In this document: piece after piece, positions 26,709-35,843 of the stretch | Numbering within the stretch: position 1 is the first letter of the stretch | Layout: every line of letters starts with the position of its first letter | NCBI GenBank assembly: GCA_025758065.1 | Contig: CP107199.1 | Coordinates: 1,547,501-1,611,500 of the forward strand | DNA: 64,000 bases | DNA from: Lachnospiraceae bacterium | Lineage (GTDB): Bacteria > Bacillota > Clostridia > Lachnospirales > Lachnospiraceae | Direction of reading: 5' to 3' | Program-made: the position numbers and the translations under genes | Notes under the pieces: generated by a model | What the model was told of the DNA's origin: nothing | The model's database searches: none | What the model saw: only the letters and a program-made list of their open reading frames with translations

Positions 26709-27247
26709 TTGAATAATATCACAAGCTTTTAATAGCTGGAAACGGTGGTTCTGCAGCAAATTCAGAACATATAGCCGGGGAGCTGATGAAGAGATTTAAA
26801 ATTCTTCGACCTGTTTCAACGGATTTTGCAGATAAGTTAAAAGCAATTGATAAAGAAAGAGGCGAAAACCTTTCAAAAAACCTTGAACGAGGACTTATGG
26901 CGATTCCTCTTTTAGCACATGAAGCATTAACCACAGCATATATCAACGATGTTGATAGCCTTGGAGTATTTGCACAGCAATTATATGGATTTGGTAGACC
27001 TAGAGATGTATTCCTTGGAATTTCAACATCTGGTAATAGTAAAAATGTAATGTTAGCTACCGTTGTGGCAAGAGCATTGGGGCTTAAAGTAATAGGCTTA
27101 ACAGGCACAAAAGGTGGAGAACTTGCAATAGTTGCCGATGTTGCTATTAAAGTACCGGAAAAAGAAACCTACATGATACAGGAGTTACATCTTCCTGTTT
27201 ATCATTGTTTGTGTTTGATGCTTGAAGATAGATTTTTGGGAGAGTAA
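26709..27247 (+). pseudogene. gmhA: gmhA-type sedoheptulose 7-phosphate isomerase, N-terminus lost
   Basis: From 26717 the frame reads KLLIAGNGGSAANSEHIAGELMKRF, the SIS-domain phosphosugar-binding motif, and continues through GRPRDVFLGISTSGNSKNVM and MIQELHLPVYHCLCLMLEDRF to 27247. It is the longer Clostridial form of GmhA. A stop lies just upstream and the ~40 residues expected before KLLIAGN are missing. A possible original start (TTG at 26709, reading NNITS) is in another frame and meets the rest at AAGCTT (26723-26728). A product from the ATG at 26786 would lack the GNGGSAA loop. Probably non-functional. Confidence 0.75.
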
Positions 27248-27256
27248 ATAAATCGT

Positions 27257-27994
27257 ATGGAAAAACAGCCTTTATTGAATACATATGTGAATAATGTCAG
27301 TATGGATGAGACCGTCCATGCCATTGAGGATATGATTGCTACTAATAAGAAATCATATGTGGTGGCTATTAACGCTGATGTGGTAATGAAAATAGAAAAT
27401 GATGAATATTTAAAAAAGGTTGTCGATGAGGCTGATATGGTACTGGTTGATGGTCAGCCTTTAGTGTGGATTTCAAAATGGCATAAGCGACCAATTAAGG
27501 CAAGAATATCTGGGTCAGATCTCGTGCCTGAACTATGCAAAGTGGCTGCCACAAAAGGCTACTCAATATTTATTATTGGTGGTAAAGATGGGATAGCTGA
27601 GAGAGCTAAAGACAATCTTGAAAAGGAGCATAGAGATATTAAAATTGTTGGAACCTATGCACCTCCATTTGGGTTTGAAAAGGATATAACAGAACTTGAA
27701 AAGATAAATAAAATGATTTCAACTGCTCATCCAGATTTACTCATAGCATGCTTTGGGTGTCCCAAACAGGAAAAATGGATATATGAAAATTATAAAAATT
27801 ATGATGCTAAAATTTCTATTTGTGCAGGGGCCACTGTTGACTTTATTGCTGGAAATTTGAAGCGAGCTCCAAAATGGATGAGTAATCATGGACTTGAATG
27901 GTTATATAGAGTAACGCAGGACCCCCAAAGATTGTTAAAAAGATATTTAGTCGATGATGTTAAAATTATAGGACTTATTAGGAAATATCGATAA
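27257..27994 (+). CDS. WecG/TagA/CpsF family glycosyltransferase (GT26)
   Basis: The 245-residue protein has the GT26 motifs: YVVAINADVVMKIENDEYL, ADMVLVDGQPLVW, GSDLVPELC, FIIGGKDGIAERA, LLIACFGCPKQEKWI and the end GLEWLYRVTQDPQRLLKRY. Relatives add N-acetylmannosamine-type sugars to undecaprenyl-linked acceptors at the membrane, as in teichoic acid linkage units or enterobacterial common antigen. GGAGAGTAAATAAATCGT precedes the ATG. The sugar used here is unknown. Confidence 0.88.
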   Translation: MEKQPLLNTYVNNVSMDETVHAIEDMIATNKKSYVVAINADVVMKIENDEYLKKVVDEADMVLVDGQPLVWISKWHKRPIKARISGSDLVPELCKVAATKGYSIFIIGGKDGIAERAKDNLEKEHRDIKIVGTYAPPFGFEKDITELEKINKMISTAHPDLLIACFGCPKQEKWIYENYKNYDAKISICAGATVDFIAGNLKRAPKWMSNHGLEWLYRVTQDPQRLLKRYLVDDVKIIGLIRKYR

Positions 27995-28008
27995 AAAGGA
28001 AGCATTGT

Positions 28009-28463
28009 ATGTTTGGAAATTTGATGACACAGCTTTACTTAAAAAAACTTGAGCATAAAGGTTTTAAGCATGGAAACAATTTTGATATAGAAAAAGGTGC
28101 AAATATTGATTCTGCCTTTTGCCATTTGATTTCGTGTGGTGATAATGTAACATTAGCTAAAAATGTATATATATTGGGTCATGACGCATCAATGGGAAAG
28201 TTTTTAAAAAGGGCAAAAATTGGGAAAGTTAAGATAGGAAATAATGTTTTTATAGGAGCTGGTAGTATTATTTTACCTGGCATAAATATTGGCGATAATG
28301 TGATTGTTGCTACCAATAGTAGCGTGACAAAAGATATCCCGAGCGGAGAAATCTGGGGGGTGTACCAGCCAAATTTATTATGAAAACTGATGATTTTTTA
28401 ACGAAACATAGGACTGAGATTAGTGAGAAAACAGAAAATGATAGATTTTGGTACGGGGACTGA
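28009..28463 (+). pseudogene. Left-handed beta-helix acetyltransferase, frameshifted in a G tract
   Basis: The uninterrupted frame ends at 28383 after GEIWGVYQPNLL. Adding one G to the G6 run at 28355-28360 restores the family ending GGVPAKFIMKTDDFLTKHRTE...DRFWYGD with a stop at 28461-28463, ~151 residues in all. The body has hexapeptide repeats (IGNNVFIGAGSIILPGINIGDNVIVATNSSVTKDIP). It would acetylate a sugar of the repeat. The tract could be a phase-variable switch, a fixed mutation or a sequencing error. Confidence 0.75.
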
Positions 28464-29523
28464 GGCTAAATTAAATGTCCTCATGGTTGGTGTTGATGAA
28501 GGTAGAATAGGCGGTATGTGGAGTGTAGCAGAAACCTATATTAAAAATGAGACATACAATAAATTTGTAAATTTGAAATATGTTGCTACATCTACGGGTG
28601 GCTCAAAATTCAAAAGAACCATTAAGATGTTTTCTGGGTATCTAAAAATATTAGTATATTTGTCGGAAAAAAAAGTTGATATAGTCCATATTCATATGGC
28701 AGAAAAAGGTAGCGTGTACAGAAAGGGTTTTGTGGTAAAATTAGCAAAATTATTTAAAATCAAAACTATTATACAGATGCACGCTGGACCAATAATGAGT
28801 TGGTACAATACCTTGCGAGAATATCAAAAAAAAAGAGTAAGAGAAATATTGAATAGTCCCGATAAATTATTGGTTTTAGGTAACTATTGGAAAGAACAAT
28901 TATGTGAAATTGTTCCTAGTGACAAAATTGATGTTTTATATAATGGTGCAGATTGCTCTTGCAGTAACAGATATAACATAAATGGTAATTACATTACATT
29001 TATGGGAATGATTACAAAAAGAAAAGGAGCTTATGATTTAATTGATTCGATTAAATTAATAGATAAAGATTTGCCAAAGGAAATCACAATAATTTTATGT
29101 GGTTTTGATGAAGAAAATAAAGCAAAAGAATATGCTAGGAACTTAAATTTAAATCATCGAATAATATTTCCTGGTTGGATTGATAAAGAAAAGAAGAACG
29201 AAGTTTTACAAAATACTTGTATATGTGTTCTGCCATCGTATTTTGAAGGTTTATCTATGACAGTGGTAGAATCTATTTCTTATGGTATACCAATTATTAC
29301 GACTAATATTTCAACGATGCCGGAAATTGTTGGTGATAGTATCCATATGGTGTTGCCTGGCGATATCATTGATTTAGCAGAGACTATAAAAAACTTAATT
29401 TCTGACAAATCAAAGAGATATGAGCAAAGTAGGTATTTGTATAGAAGAGCAAAAAGCATTTTTTCTATTGAAAAAAATATAAATGAGACACTAAGAATAT
29501 ATAACGAATGCTTAAAGGTATAG
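28423..29523 (+). CDS. GT4 glycosyltransferase
   Basis: Up to 366 residues: VLMVGVDEGRIGGMWSVAETYI at the N-terminus, ITFMGMITKRKGAYDLIDSIKL at the domain boundary, and LPSYFEGLSMTVVESISYGIPIITTNISTMPEIVGD with the conserved E-x7-E pattern. The start is uncertain: the GTG at 28423 and ATG at 28438 lie inside the restored acetyltransferase, and the ATG at 28483 lies close to VGVDEG but has only a weak site. A retaining group-1 enzyme acting on the lipid-linked repeat. Confidence 0.82.
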   Translation: MRKQKMIDFGTGTEAKLNVLMVGVDEGRIGGMWSVAETYIKNETYNKFVNLKYVATSTGGSKFKRTIKMFSGYLKILVYLSEKKVDIVHIHMAEKGSVYRKGFVVKLAKLFKIKTIIQMHAGPIMSWYNTLREYQKKRVREILNSPDKLLVLGNYWKEQLCEIVPSDKIDVLYNGADCSCSNRYNINGNYITFMGMITKRKGAYDLIDSIKLIDKDLPKEITIILCGFDEENKAKEYARNLNLNHRIIFPGWIDKEKKNEVLQNTCICVLPSYFEGLSMTVVESISYGIPIITTNISTMPEIVGDSIHMVLPGDIIDLAETIKNLISDKSKRYEQSRYLYRRAKSIFSIEKNINETLRIYNECLKV

Positions 29524-29524
29524 A

Positions 29525-30682
29525 ATGAAAAAATATTTATTAATAACTCAAAGATGCCCCTATCCACCTCACAAAAATGGTGGTATACACACAATATATA
29601 ATATTATAAAAAATGTACCATCTGATGTAGAATTAGATGTTTTTTATTACTATGAGAGGGATCTTGAAGCTGAACAAGTAATAAAAAGGTTTGTCCACAA
29701 AATAGAGTATAAAAAACTATATAAAATGCCTAATAAATTTACTAGGATGAAAAATTTTATAAGCGGTATTCCGGATTATTATTCGGAGGTGGATTTAAAA
29801 AAAATTGATGTAGAGATTGATTATGATAAGTATGATGTGGTGATTTTGGACCAGATTTATTCTTTGCCTTTTGCTGAGTACATTCCAAGAGATGTTTCGA
29901 TTATATCAATGATGCATGATAATAATGCAATGTTGTATGAAAGAAAGGCAAATGCTGAAAAATTATTTGTAAAGAAAATTTATGATAGAAAGCAAAGCGA
30001 ATATTTTAAGAAAGTAGAAGAAAAATATTTTAATAAGATTAAGAAGGTTATTTATGTATCGGATTTAGATGCTACAAGATCTCAAAGCGAGCATAAAAAT
30101 TGCACCTGTAAATTTGATAATATAATTTTAGGTGTTGATTTACCAGAAAATAACCAATTTAGTAATGCCAAAGAGAACTCTATAGTGTTTTCAGGAGTTA
30201 TGGATTATGGCCCTAATGAGGATGCGGCATATTATTTTGCAACCGAGGTATATCCTGCAATTAAGGAAAAAATTAATGATGCTGAGTTTGTAATTGCAGG
30301 CAAGAATCCAACTCAAAAATTAGTAGATTTAAAATGTAAAAACATCCATATTACAGGTTTTGTCGATGATATGTATAGGACTATTTCTTCATCGGAAATA
30401 TATGTATCGCCTTTAAGATATGGAAGTGGAACAAAAAATAAGGTATTGGAGGCGATGGCTGTTGGAATGCCTGTATTTTTGACAGATGTTAGTAGAGAAG
30501 GTATAGATGGATTACAAGATGGTCAAAATTGTTTTTTTGTAGATAAAAATAATATGGCTGAAGTAATTAGTAAGGCTCTAACCGATAAGGTTAGATTAAA
30601 AAAGGTCGCTGAGAGAGGAAAGGAATATGTAGAAAGGTATCATTCATGGAAAAATGTGTTTGATAAATTTCTAATTGATTAG
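29525..30682 (+). CDS. GT4-like glycosyltransferase
   Basis: The 385-residue protein starts MKKYLLITQRCPYPPHKNGGIHTIYN and has the C-terminal half with FSGVMDYGPNEDAAYYFATEVYPAI, FVIAGKNPT, IHITGFVDDMYRTISSSEIYVSPLRYGSGTKNKVLEAMAVGMP. This is the pattern of the group-1 enzymes often called sugar transferase/PEP-CTERM-associated. It begins one base after the previous stop with AAAGG just inside that gene. Confidence 0.85.
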   Translation: MKKYLLITQRCPYPPHKNGGIHTIYNIIKNVPSDVELDVFYYYERDLEAEQVIKRFVHKIEYKKLYKMPNKFTRMKNFISGIPDYYSEVDLKKIDVEIDYDKYDVVILDQIYSLPFAEYIPRDVSIISMMHDNNAMLYERKANAEKLFVKKIYDRKQSEYFKKVEEKYFNKIKKVIYVSDLDATRSQSEHKNCTCKFDNIILGVDLPENNQFSNAKENSIVFSGVMDYGPNEDAAYYFATEVYPAIKEKINDAEFVIAGKNPTQKLVDLKCKNIHITGFVDDMYRTISSSEIYVSPLRYGSGTKNKVLEAMAVGMPVFLTDVSREGIDGLQDGQNCFFVDKNNMAEVISKALTDKVRLKKVAERGKEYVERYHSWKNVFDKFLID

Positions 30683-30685
30683 AGT

Positions 30686-31780
30686 ATGAATATTTTATTT
30701 ACGTCAGATTTATCGGGTATGGGTGGTGGCGAAACTAGTTTGGTAAATTTAAGTGCTGTTTTAAAGAAAGATAACAATATAAGTGTTCTATGCAACACTA
30801 ATGGAAGACTTAATGATATACTTAAGAGTAATGGAATTCAGGTATATGAATTGAACTATAGAGATAAAAAGAAACTTATAAAAAATCTTTTATTTATAAG
30901 AAAGCTGGCAAAAAATAAAAATATACAAATTATTCATAGTAATGATCCGCTTACATCTATCATTATGCATTATGCTGTCATAGGATTAAAAGTAAAGACA
31001 TTTTGGACATGTCACGGACAATGGTATAATTTTAAAGGCTTAAAGAAGCTACTCATAAAAAAATCAAACTGCCATATTTTTTGTGTATCAACAAAAGTGA
31101 AAGAATCCTTAGATAGAATGGGGTTTAAAAATACAAGCATATCTTATTTGGGGATACCGTTAGAAAGGTATGAAAATGCGAAACCCACGAATTTAAAAAA
31201 TGAACTCAATATTCCATTAAGCAATAAGTTGATAGCTTGCATAGGTAGATTCCAACCAATTAAGGGACAACTGAAATTAGTAGAGGCTTTGAATAGTCTT
31301 ATACAAGGTGGTGCTAATGTTACGTGCTTATTAGTGGGCGGCTGTGTTTTTGGAGCCGAAGAAGACAAAGATTACTATAACAGAGTAAAAAAATACGTTT
31401 ATGATAATGAGTTGGAGAGAAATGTTATATTTCTTGGTGAGAGGCAAGATATTCCAGCAATCTTAAAAGAAATAGACTGCCTCGTAATTCCTTCAGATAA
31501 CGAGTCTTTTGGGATGATTGCAGTTGAAGCATTAGCTGCCGGTACTCCGGTATTATCAACGCCAAATGACGGTGTTAGTGAAATTTTAAATTACGATAAG
31601 AGATTTATTGCAGCTACAAATGATGCAGTAGGTTTACATTTACTTATAAATTCTTATTTCAAATATAAAGAAAGAACTACTAGTGAAATTGGTAATGTAA
31701 GCAATGTTAATGAAAGATTTTCAATTAGTAATGTTGCCACAATTTACATGGATTGTTTTAAAAAGTATAGTAGAATATGA
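30686..31780 (+). CDS. GT4 glycosyltransferase
   Basis: The 364-residue protein starts MNILFTSDLSGMGGGETSLVNLSAVLK, a GT-B donor/acceptor loop. Later come LIACIGRFQPIKGQLKLVEALN and LVIPSDNESFGMIAVEALAAGTPVLSTPNDGVSEIL, the E-x7-E signature. Three bases after the previous gene; its stop overlaps the next start (ATGA). Confidence 0.87.
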   Translation: MNILFTSDLSGMGGGETSLVNLSAVLKKDNNISVLCNTNGRLNDILKSNGIQVYELNYRDKKKLIKNLLFIRKLAKNKNIQIIHSNDPLTSIIMHYAVIGLKVKTFWTCHGQWYNFKGLKKLLIKKSNCHIFCVSTKVKESLDRMGFKNTSISYLGIPLERYENAKPTNLKNELNIPLSNKLIACIGRFQPIKGQLKLVEALNSLIQGGANVTCLLVGGCVFGAEEDKDYYNRVKKYVYDNELERNVIFLGERQDIPAILKEIDCLVIPSDNESFGMIAVEALAAGTPVLSTPNDGVSEILNYDKRFIAATNDAVGLHLLINSYFKYKERTTSEIGNVSNVNERFSISNVATIYMDCFKKYSRI

Positions 31781-32934
31781 AAATACATTTAAAAAACATA
31801 ATCGGTATAGCTTTTGGCGCAATTGTACTACTGGCATTATATAAACCTGGATATACATATGAGGTGAGTAGCATTGATAGTGCGTTTACAATTTTACAGT
31901 TAATAAGTTTAATAGTGTGTGCAATTGTTGCTATTAAATATTTTAGGAAATTATTCGTTCCTGAATTTGTTTTACTAATTGTTATAAAGACATATACGTT
32001 ATTATTTACAGTTATTATGCAAGGAAGCCTGAAAGATTATGTTTATTCGTTTGTTTGGTTGATTTGTGAGATTATACTAATATCATATTATTTAAGATTT
32101 AAGCGCAAACTTGGAATAAAAACTGTGTGCATTGCTTTGGCAATATTGGTTTATATAAATTTAGCTTCAATCATTATGTTTCCAGAGGGAATGTACAATT
32201 TTGGTAGTGAAAGGATTTACACTTTTTTGGGGCATGCAAATACTACATTGGTATTTTCATTCCCATTATTTGTTATTTCAATATTGCTGATAAAACAAAA
32301 ACAATGGAGATGGTTTTCCAGACTTAATATTATTGTTTGTGTTATATCGACGATATTGATACAATCGGCAACAGCATATGTCGTTTATGCGGTGTTTATT
32401 TCATTAAACATTATTTTTGCTATAAAAAAACGATTTCCAAAAGGAATGTTTTTTACTATTTATATAATAATAATGCTATTGTCGGTGGGAATTATATTTT
32501 TCAAGATACAAAATATTTTTGGCTTTTTAATAAAAAATATTTTACATAGGGAATTGAATTTTACTAATAGAGATTACTATTGGGGAATAACAATAAACTA
32601 TATAAAAAATAATTTATTAGGCTATGGTTATGTCGCAGGAACTGCAAGAATAGGTGGACTAGGGTCGCACGATTCTTTGTTAGAAATTCTTTTTGAAGGA
32701 GGCGCTCTATTACTACTTCTTTATACTGTATGGTTTAAAAAAATTTCAAAATTGTTTGATAAGGCATGTGATAGTGCGACAATAAAAATTTTACTTTTTA
32801 GTTTGAGCGCTATGATGTTGACTTGCATTACAGAATCCTCAATTTCTGATTATAAGTGGTACATTTTATATGTGATTGCCATAAATGAAATTTATAATTC
32901 TAAGAGAACCTGTCCTGTTATTGCGAAGAGTTAA
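31777..32934 (+). CDS. Wzy-type polysaccharide polymerase
   Basis: The 385-residue protein has about ten membrane segments (LKNIIGIAFGAIVLLALY onwards) and the family loop region RDYYWGITINYIKNNLLGYGYVAGTARIGGLGSHDSLLEILFEGGALLLLLY. It starts in an ATGA overlap with the previous gene. Likely polymerase of the polymer built by this operon. Confidence 0.75.
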   Translation: MKIHLKNIIGIAFGAIVLLALYKPGYTYEVSSIDSAFTILQLISLIVCAIVAIKYFRKLFVPEFVLLIVIKTYTLLFTVIMQGSLKDYVYSFVWLICEIILISYYLRFKRKLGIKTVCIALAILVYINLASIIMFPEGMYNFGSERIYTFLGHANTTLVFSFPLFVISILLIKQKQWRWFSRLNIIVCVISTILIQSATAYVVYAVFISLNIIFAIKKRFPKGMFFTIYIIIMLLSVGIIFFKIQNIFGFLIKNILHRELNFTNRDYYWGITINYIKNNLLGYGYVAGTARIGGLGSHDSLLEILFEGGALLLLLYTVWFKKISKLFDKACDSATIKILLFSLSAMMLTCITESSISDYKWYILYVIAINEIYNSKRTCPVIAKS

Positions 32935-32946
32935 GGGGAATTAACT

Positions 32947-34083
32947 ATGAATATCTTGTTGTATGGTTGGTTTGGTGAGAACAATGTTGGAGATGAACTA
33001 ATATTAGATGCAAGTATGTCCTTGATTAAAAAACAGTGTCCCTCAGCAGAAATAAATGTTATGGGGACCAAGCCGTGTCAAGTGAAAAAATTACATGCAG
33101 GGATGAATCGTGTGTCAACATATATCGACTACAGGCCTAAAGAATTTCTTAGAGCGTTTAAGTATGGCTTTTTTGATGTGATTAGGAATATATTAAAAAA
33201 TGATGTTTTGGTAATATCCTCGGGAGGTGCGCTTTCAGACTGGCACAAGGAATCGACGATAACACTTTTTTTTATGATTGATATGTTTTCTTTTATGAAA
33301 AAGCCAATTTATATGTTAGATGTTGGTGCTGGCCCGATTAATATCAATAAATCATATAAACGCTTCAAAAATAGACTCGATAAAATAAGAATTATTACAG
33401 TGAGGGATAAAAGCTCTTTTGATACATTGAAAACTTTAAAACTTAATAACATATATTTATCAAGAGATGTAGTTTATTCCTATTCCGAGAGTATTCTGGA
33501 TAGAATAAAAAACATAGAAAAAATTAATAATTCTGTGGGTTTAGTGATAGCAGCAGTTTGTTATGAAACAAAAAGTGTTTATGACGAATATATAAATCAA
33601 ATTAATTTACTGATAACAAAGTTACTGCAAGAAGGTTATAAAGTATCGGTTATACCATTTTTATATGAAGAAGATAAGGAGTTTTTAGAGCAACTTCAAA
33701 TTCCTGAAATTGTCAAAATTTGCGTTGATCAAAATAATGCATATAAGGCAATAGAATATATAGCACAATGCGAATATGTTATTGGGATTCGCTATCATGC
33801 ACTTGTATTATCAGCAATCATGGGGAAAAAAATTATTCCGCTTGTGCATCATGGCAAGAATGGAGATTTCGTGAAAGATTTTTTATTGGATAAATATGCA
33901 GAGTATATAGGTGATGGTAAGAACTGGGAATATTCTCAAATATCAGCTAACAATATAATACGGAATCTGAGAAGAATTGATTCCGATGAACAATATAAAC
34001 TAAATATCATTTCAGCAATTAATGATAAGTATAACACTACAAAAGCTGAGGATATTTTATTTAATGCATTGCTAGATGCTTAA
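32947..34083 (+). CDS. Polysaccharide pyruvyl transferase family protein
   Basis: The 378-residue protein begins MNILLYGWFGENNVGDELILDASMSLI, then has VLVISSGGALSDWH and, near the end, CEYVIGIRYHALVLSAIMGKKIIPLVHHGKNGDFVKD. These are the marks of the CsaB/pyruvyl transferase family, which puts ketal-linked pyruvate from phosphoenolpyruvate onto polymer sugars and so adds negative charge. RBS AAGGGGAATTAACT. Confidence 0.85.
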   Translation: MNILLYGWFGENNVGDELILDASMSLIKKQCPSAEINVMGTKPCQVKKLHAGMNRVSTYIDYRPKEFLRAFKYGFFDVIRNILKNDVLVISSGGALSDWHKESTITLFFMIDMFSFMKKPIYMLDVGAGPININKSYKRFKNRLDKIRIITVRDKSSFDTLKTLKLNNIYLSRDVVYSYSESILDRIKNIEKINNSVGLVIAAVCYETKSVYDEYINQINLLITKLLQEGYKVSVIPFLYEEDKEFLEQLQIPEIVKICVDQNNAYKAIEYIAQCEYVIGIRYHALVLSAIMGKKIIPLVHHGKNGDFVKDFLLDKYAEYIGDGKNWEYSQISANNIIRNLRRIDSDEQYKLNIISAINDKYNTTKAEDILFNALLDA

Positions 34084-34098
34084 AAGGAGTAAAATATA

Positions 34099-35841
34099 AT
34101 GTTTTGTTTACTATGGCAAAAAAATAAATCTGTAAATAAATATACTGGTAAGCATATCAATGATAAAATAGAACGAATTGTTCCAACTATTTGGGAAGAA
34201 CATTGTTTAGAATGTTCACCGCCAGAATGCTATAAATCCTGCGAGAAATATCGAAGAAGAGAAGATGGTTCATGCATAAGGGTTACAAACGGCATATCAG
34301 CTTCAAATGAATTCAACGGGCTTTACGGATACTCTGCAGTTGTCGAGTTTAGAGAATGGTCAAAAATAGAAATATTATATAGGGAAAAAGCGGTTAGTAT
34401 AGACGAAAATTTCAAGATAGAAAAGCACATTAGTCTTTTAGATAATATTTTTAAATTTACACATTATCCTTTATTCTTTTTAAAAGATCCATGGTCTTTA
34501 TTTCACAGATGGGAACTTGAGAGACAAAAATATATTTCATTTTTATCAAGGAAGGGTACGGAGGATGCTAATGCACTTCTAGGTGAAATTGTTAATCCTG
34601 GAGAAAAATTTAATTTAATAGTGGAAATAAAGACGGAAGACACTGTTGTATACCGAAAATCCCATTCTTTAGCAACAGGAGAAAATTTAATAATTGATTC
34701 AATAGATAGTCAAAAGTTAAATGAAATTAAGCAAAGAAAGTATATTTATCTATATCCAGAGCAATTCGACAAAAAACATAAACTATTCTTTAAGACTTTA
34801 GAACTTGTAAAAATTAAGGATAAAAAAAGTATAGCAAGTAAAATGGTTAAATGTGTGGTATGGGATTTAGATAATACTCTTTGGAATGGAATATTTGTAG
34901 ATCAAAAAGAAGATGTACAAATTAAATCTGAAGTTATTGATATTATAAAAATGCTAGAAAACAAAGGGATTGTAAGTAGTATTTGTAGTAAAAATGATTT
35001 TGAACCTGTAATGGAATATTTAAAATCACAAAAATTGGATAGTATGTTTTTGGTACCTCAAATTAACTGGGAACCAAAAAGTAAGAACATAAAAAGAATT
35101 GCAGAATTGTTAAATATAGGTGTCGATTCAATAGCATTTTTTGATGATTCAATTAATGAAAGAAATGAAGTTAGGTCAAATGCGCCAATGGTTAGAGTGT
35201 ACGACATATTAGATTTATTTGAAACCGTTAAAACTGAGCCGTTTAATCCGCCTGTTTCTGAAGAAACAAAAAATCGAAAAAAACAGTATATTGAAAATAT
35301 ACAGAGAAATAAAGAGATTCAAAAAAATGGTGGCGATGTTATTGCATTTTTGAAAAATGCTGATATGAATTTAACAATTAACAGGGGAAATCTAGAGAAC
35401 ATAGATAGATATTATGAAATTGTTCAGAGAACCAATCAACTTAATGTTTCGGTTAGGCGTTTAAACAAAGAACAAATTGTAAGTTATATTCAATCACCAG
35501 ATTATGAATTTATCGAAATTCATCTTACTGATAAATATGGTGATTATGGAATCATTGGAGTGTGCAATATTTCTTTGGAAAATTTTGTGGTAGAGGATAT
35601 GCTATTTTCATGTCGTGCAGCCATGAAATTTGTTGAAGAAAACTTTATTAAGTGGCTTATGACTAAGTATTCGTCAAATACAGTAAAAATTAAATTTAAG
35701 ACAACAGATAGAAATAAAAAAATTATTGATAAAATTAAAACAACTGGGTTTATAGAAAATGGTGAATATTTAGTTGAAGATCCTATATTAGTTAAGTCTT
35801 TTACATTACCATTTGATATTTGTATTATAGATGAGGTTTAA
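34099..35841 (+). CDS. FkbH-like HAD-family protein with a cysteine-rich N-terminus
   Basis: The 580-residue protein has two halves. Residues ~250-570 are FkbH-like: the HAD motif VVWDLDNTLWNG (~254-264), SICSKND, FFDDSINERNEVR, then a C-terminal acyltransferase-like domain with NRGNLENIDRYYEIVQRTNQLNVSVRR and HLTDKYGDYGIIG. FkbH proteins load a glyceryl unit from 1,3-bisphosphoglycerate onto an acyl carrier protein. The first ~245 residues are unfamiliar and begin with a cluster of five cysteines (36, 39, 44, 48, 59). No carrier protein is encoded nearby, so the acceptor is open; transfer of a glycerate-type group to the glycan is my inference. Confidence 0.75.
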   Translation: MFCLLWQKNKSVNKYTGKHINDKIERIVPTIWEEHCLECSPPECYKSCEKYRRREDGSCIRVTNGISASNEFNGLYGYSAVVEFREWSKIEILYREKAVSIDENFKIEKHISLLDNIFKFTHYPLFFLKDPWSLFHRWELERQKYISFLSRKGTEDANALLGEIVNPGEKFNLIVEIKTEDTVVYRKSHSLATGENLIIDSIDSQKLNEIKQRKYIYLYPEQFDKKHKLFFKTLELVKIKDKKSIASKMVKCVVWDLDNTLWNGIFVDQKEDVQIKSEVIDIIKMLENKGIVSSICSKNDFEPVMEYLKSQKLDSMFLVPQINWEPKSKNIKRIAELLNIGVDSIAFFDDSINERNEVRSNAPMVRVYDILDLFETVKTEPFNPPVSEETKNRKKQYIENIQRNKEIQKNGGDVIAFLKNADMNLTINRGNLENIDRYYEIVQRTNQLNVSVRRLNKEQIVSYIQSPDYEFIEIHLTDKYGDYGIIGVCNISLENFVVEDMLFSCRAAMKFVEENFIKWLMTKYSSNTVKIKFKTTDRNKKIIDKIKTTGFIENGEYLVEDPILVKSFTLPFDICIIDEV

Positions 35842-35843
35842 AT

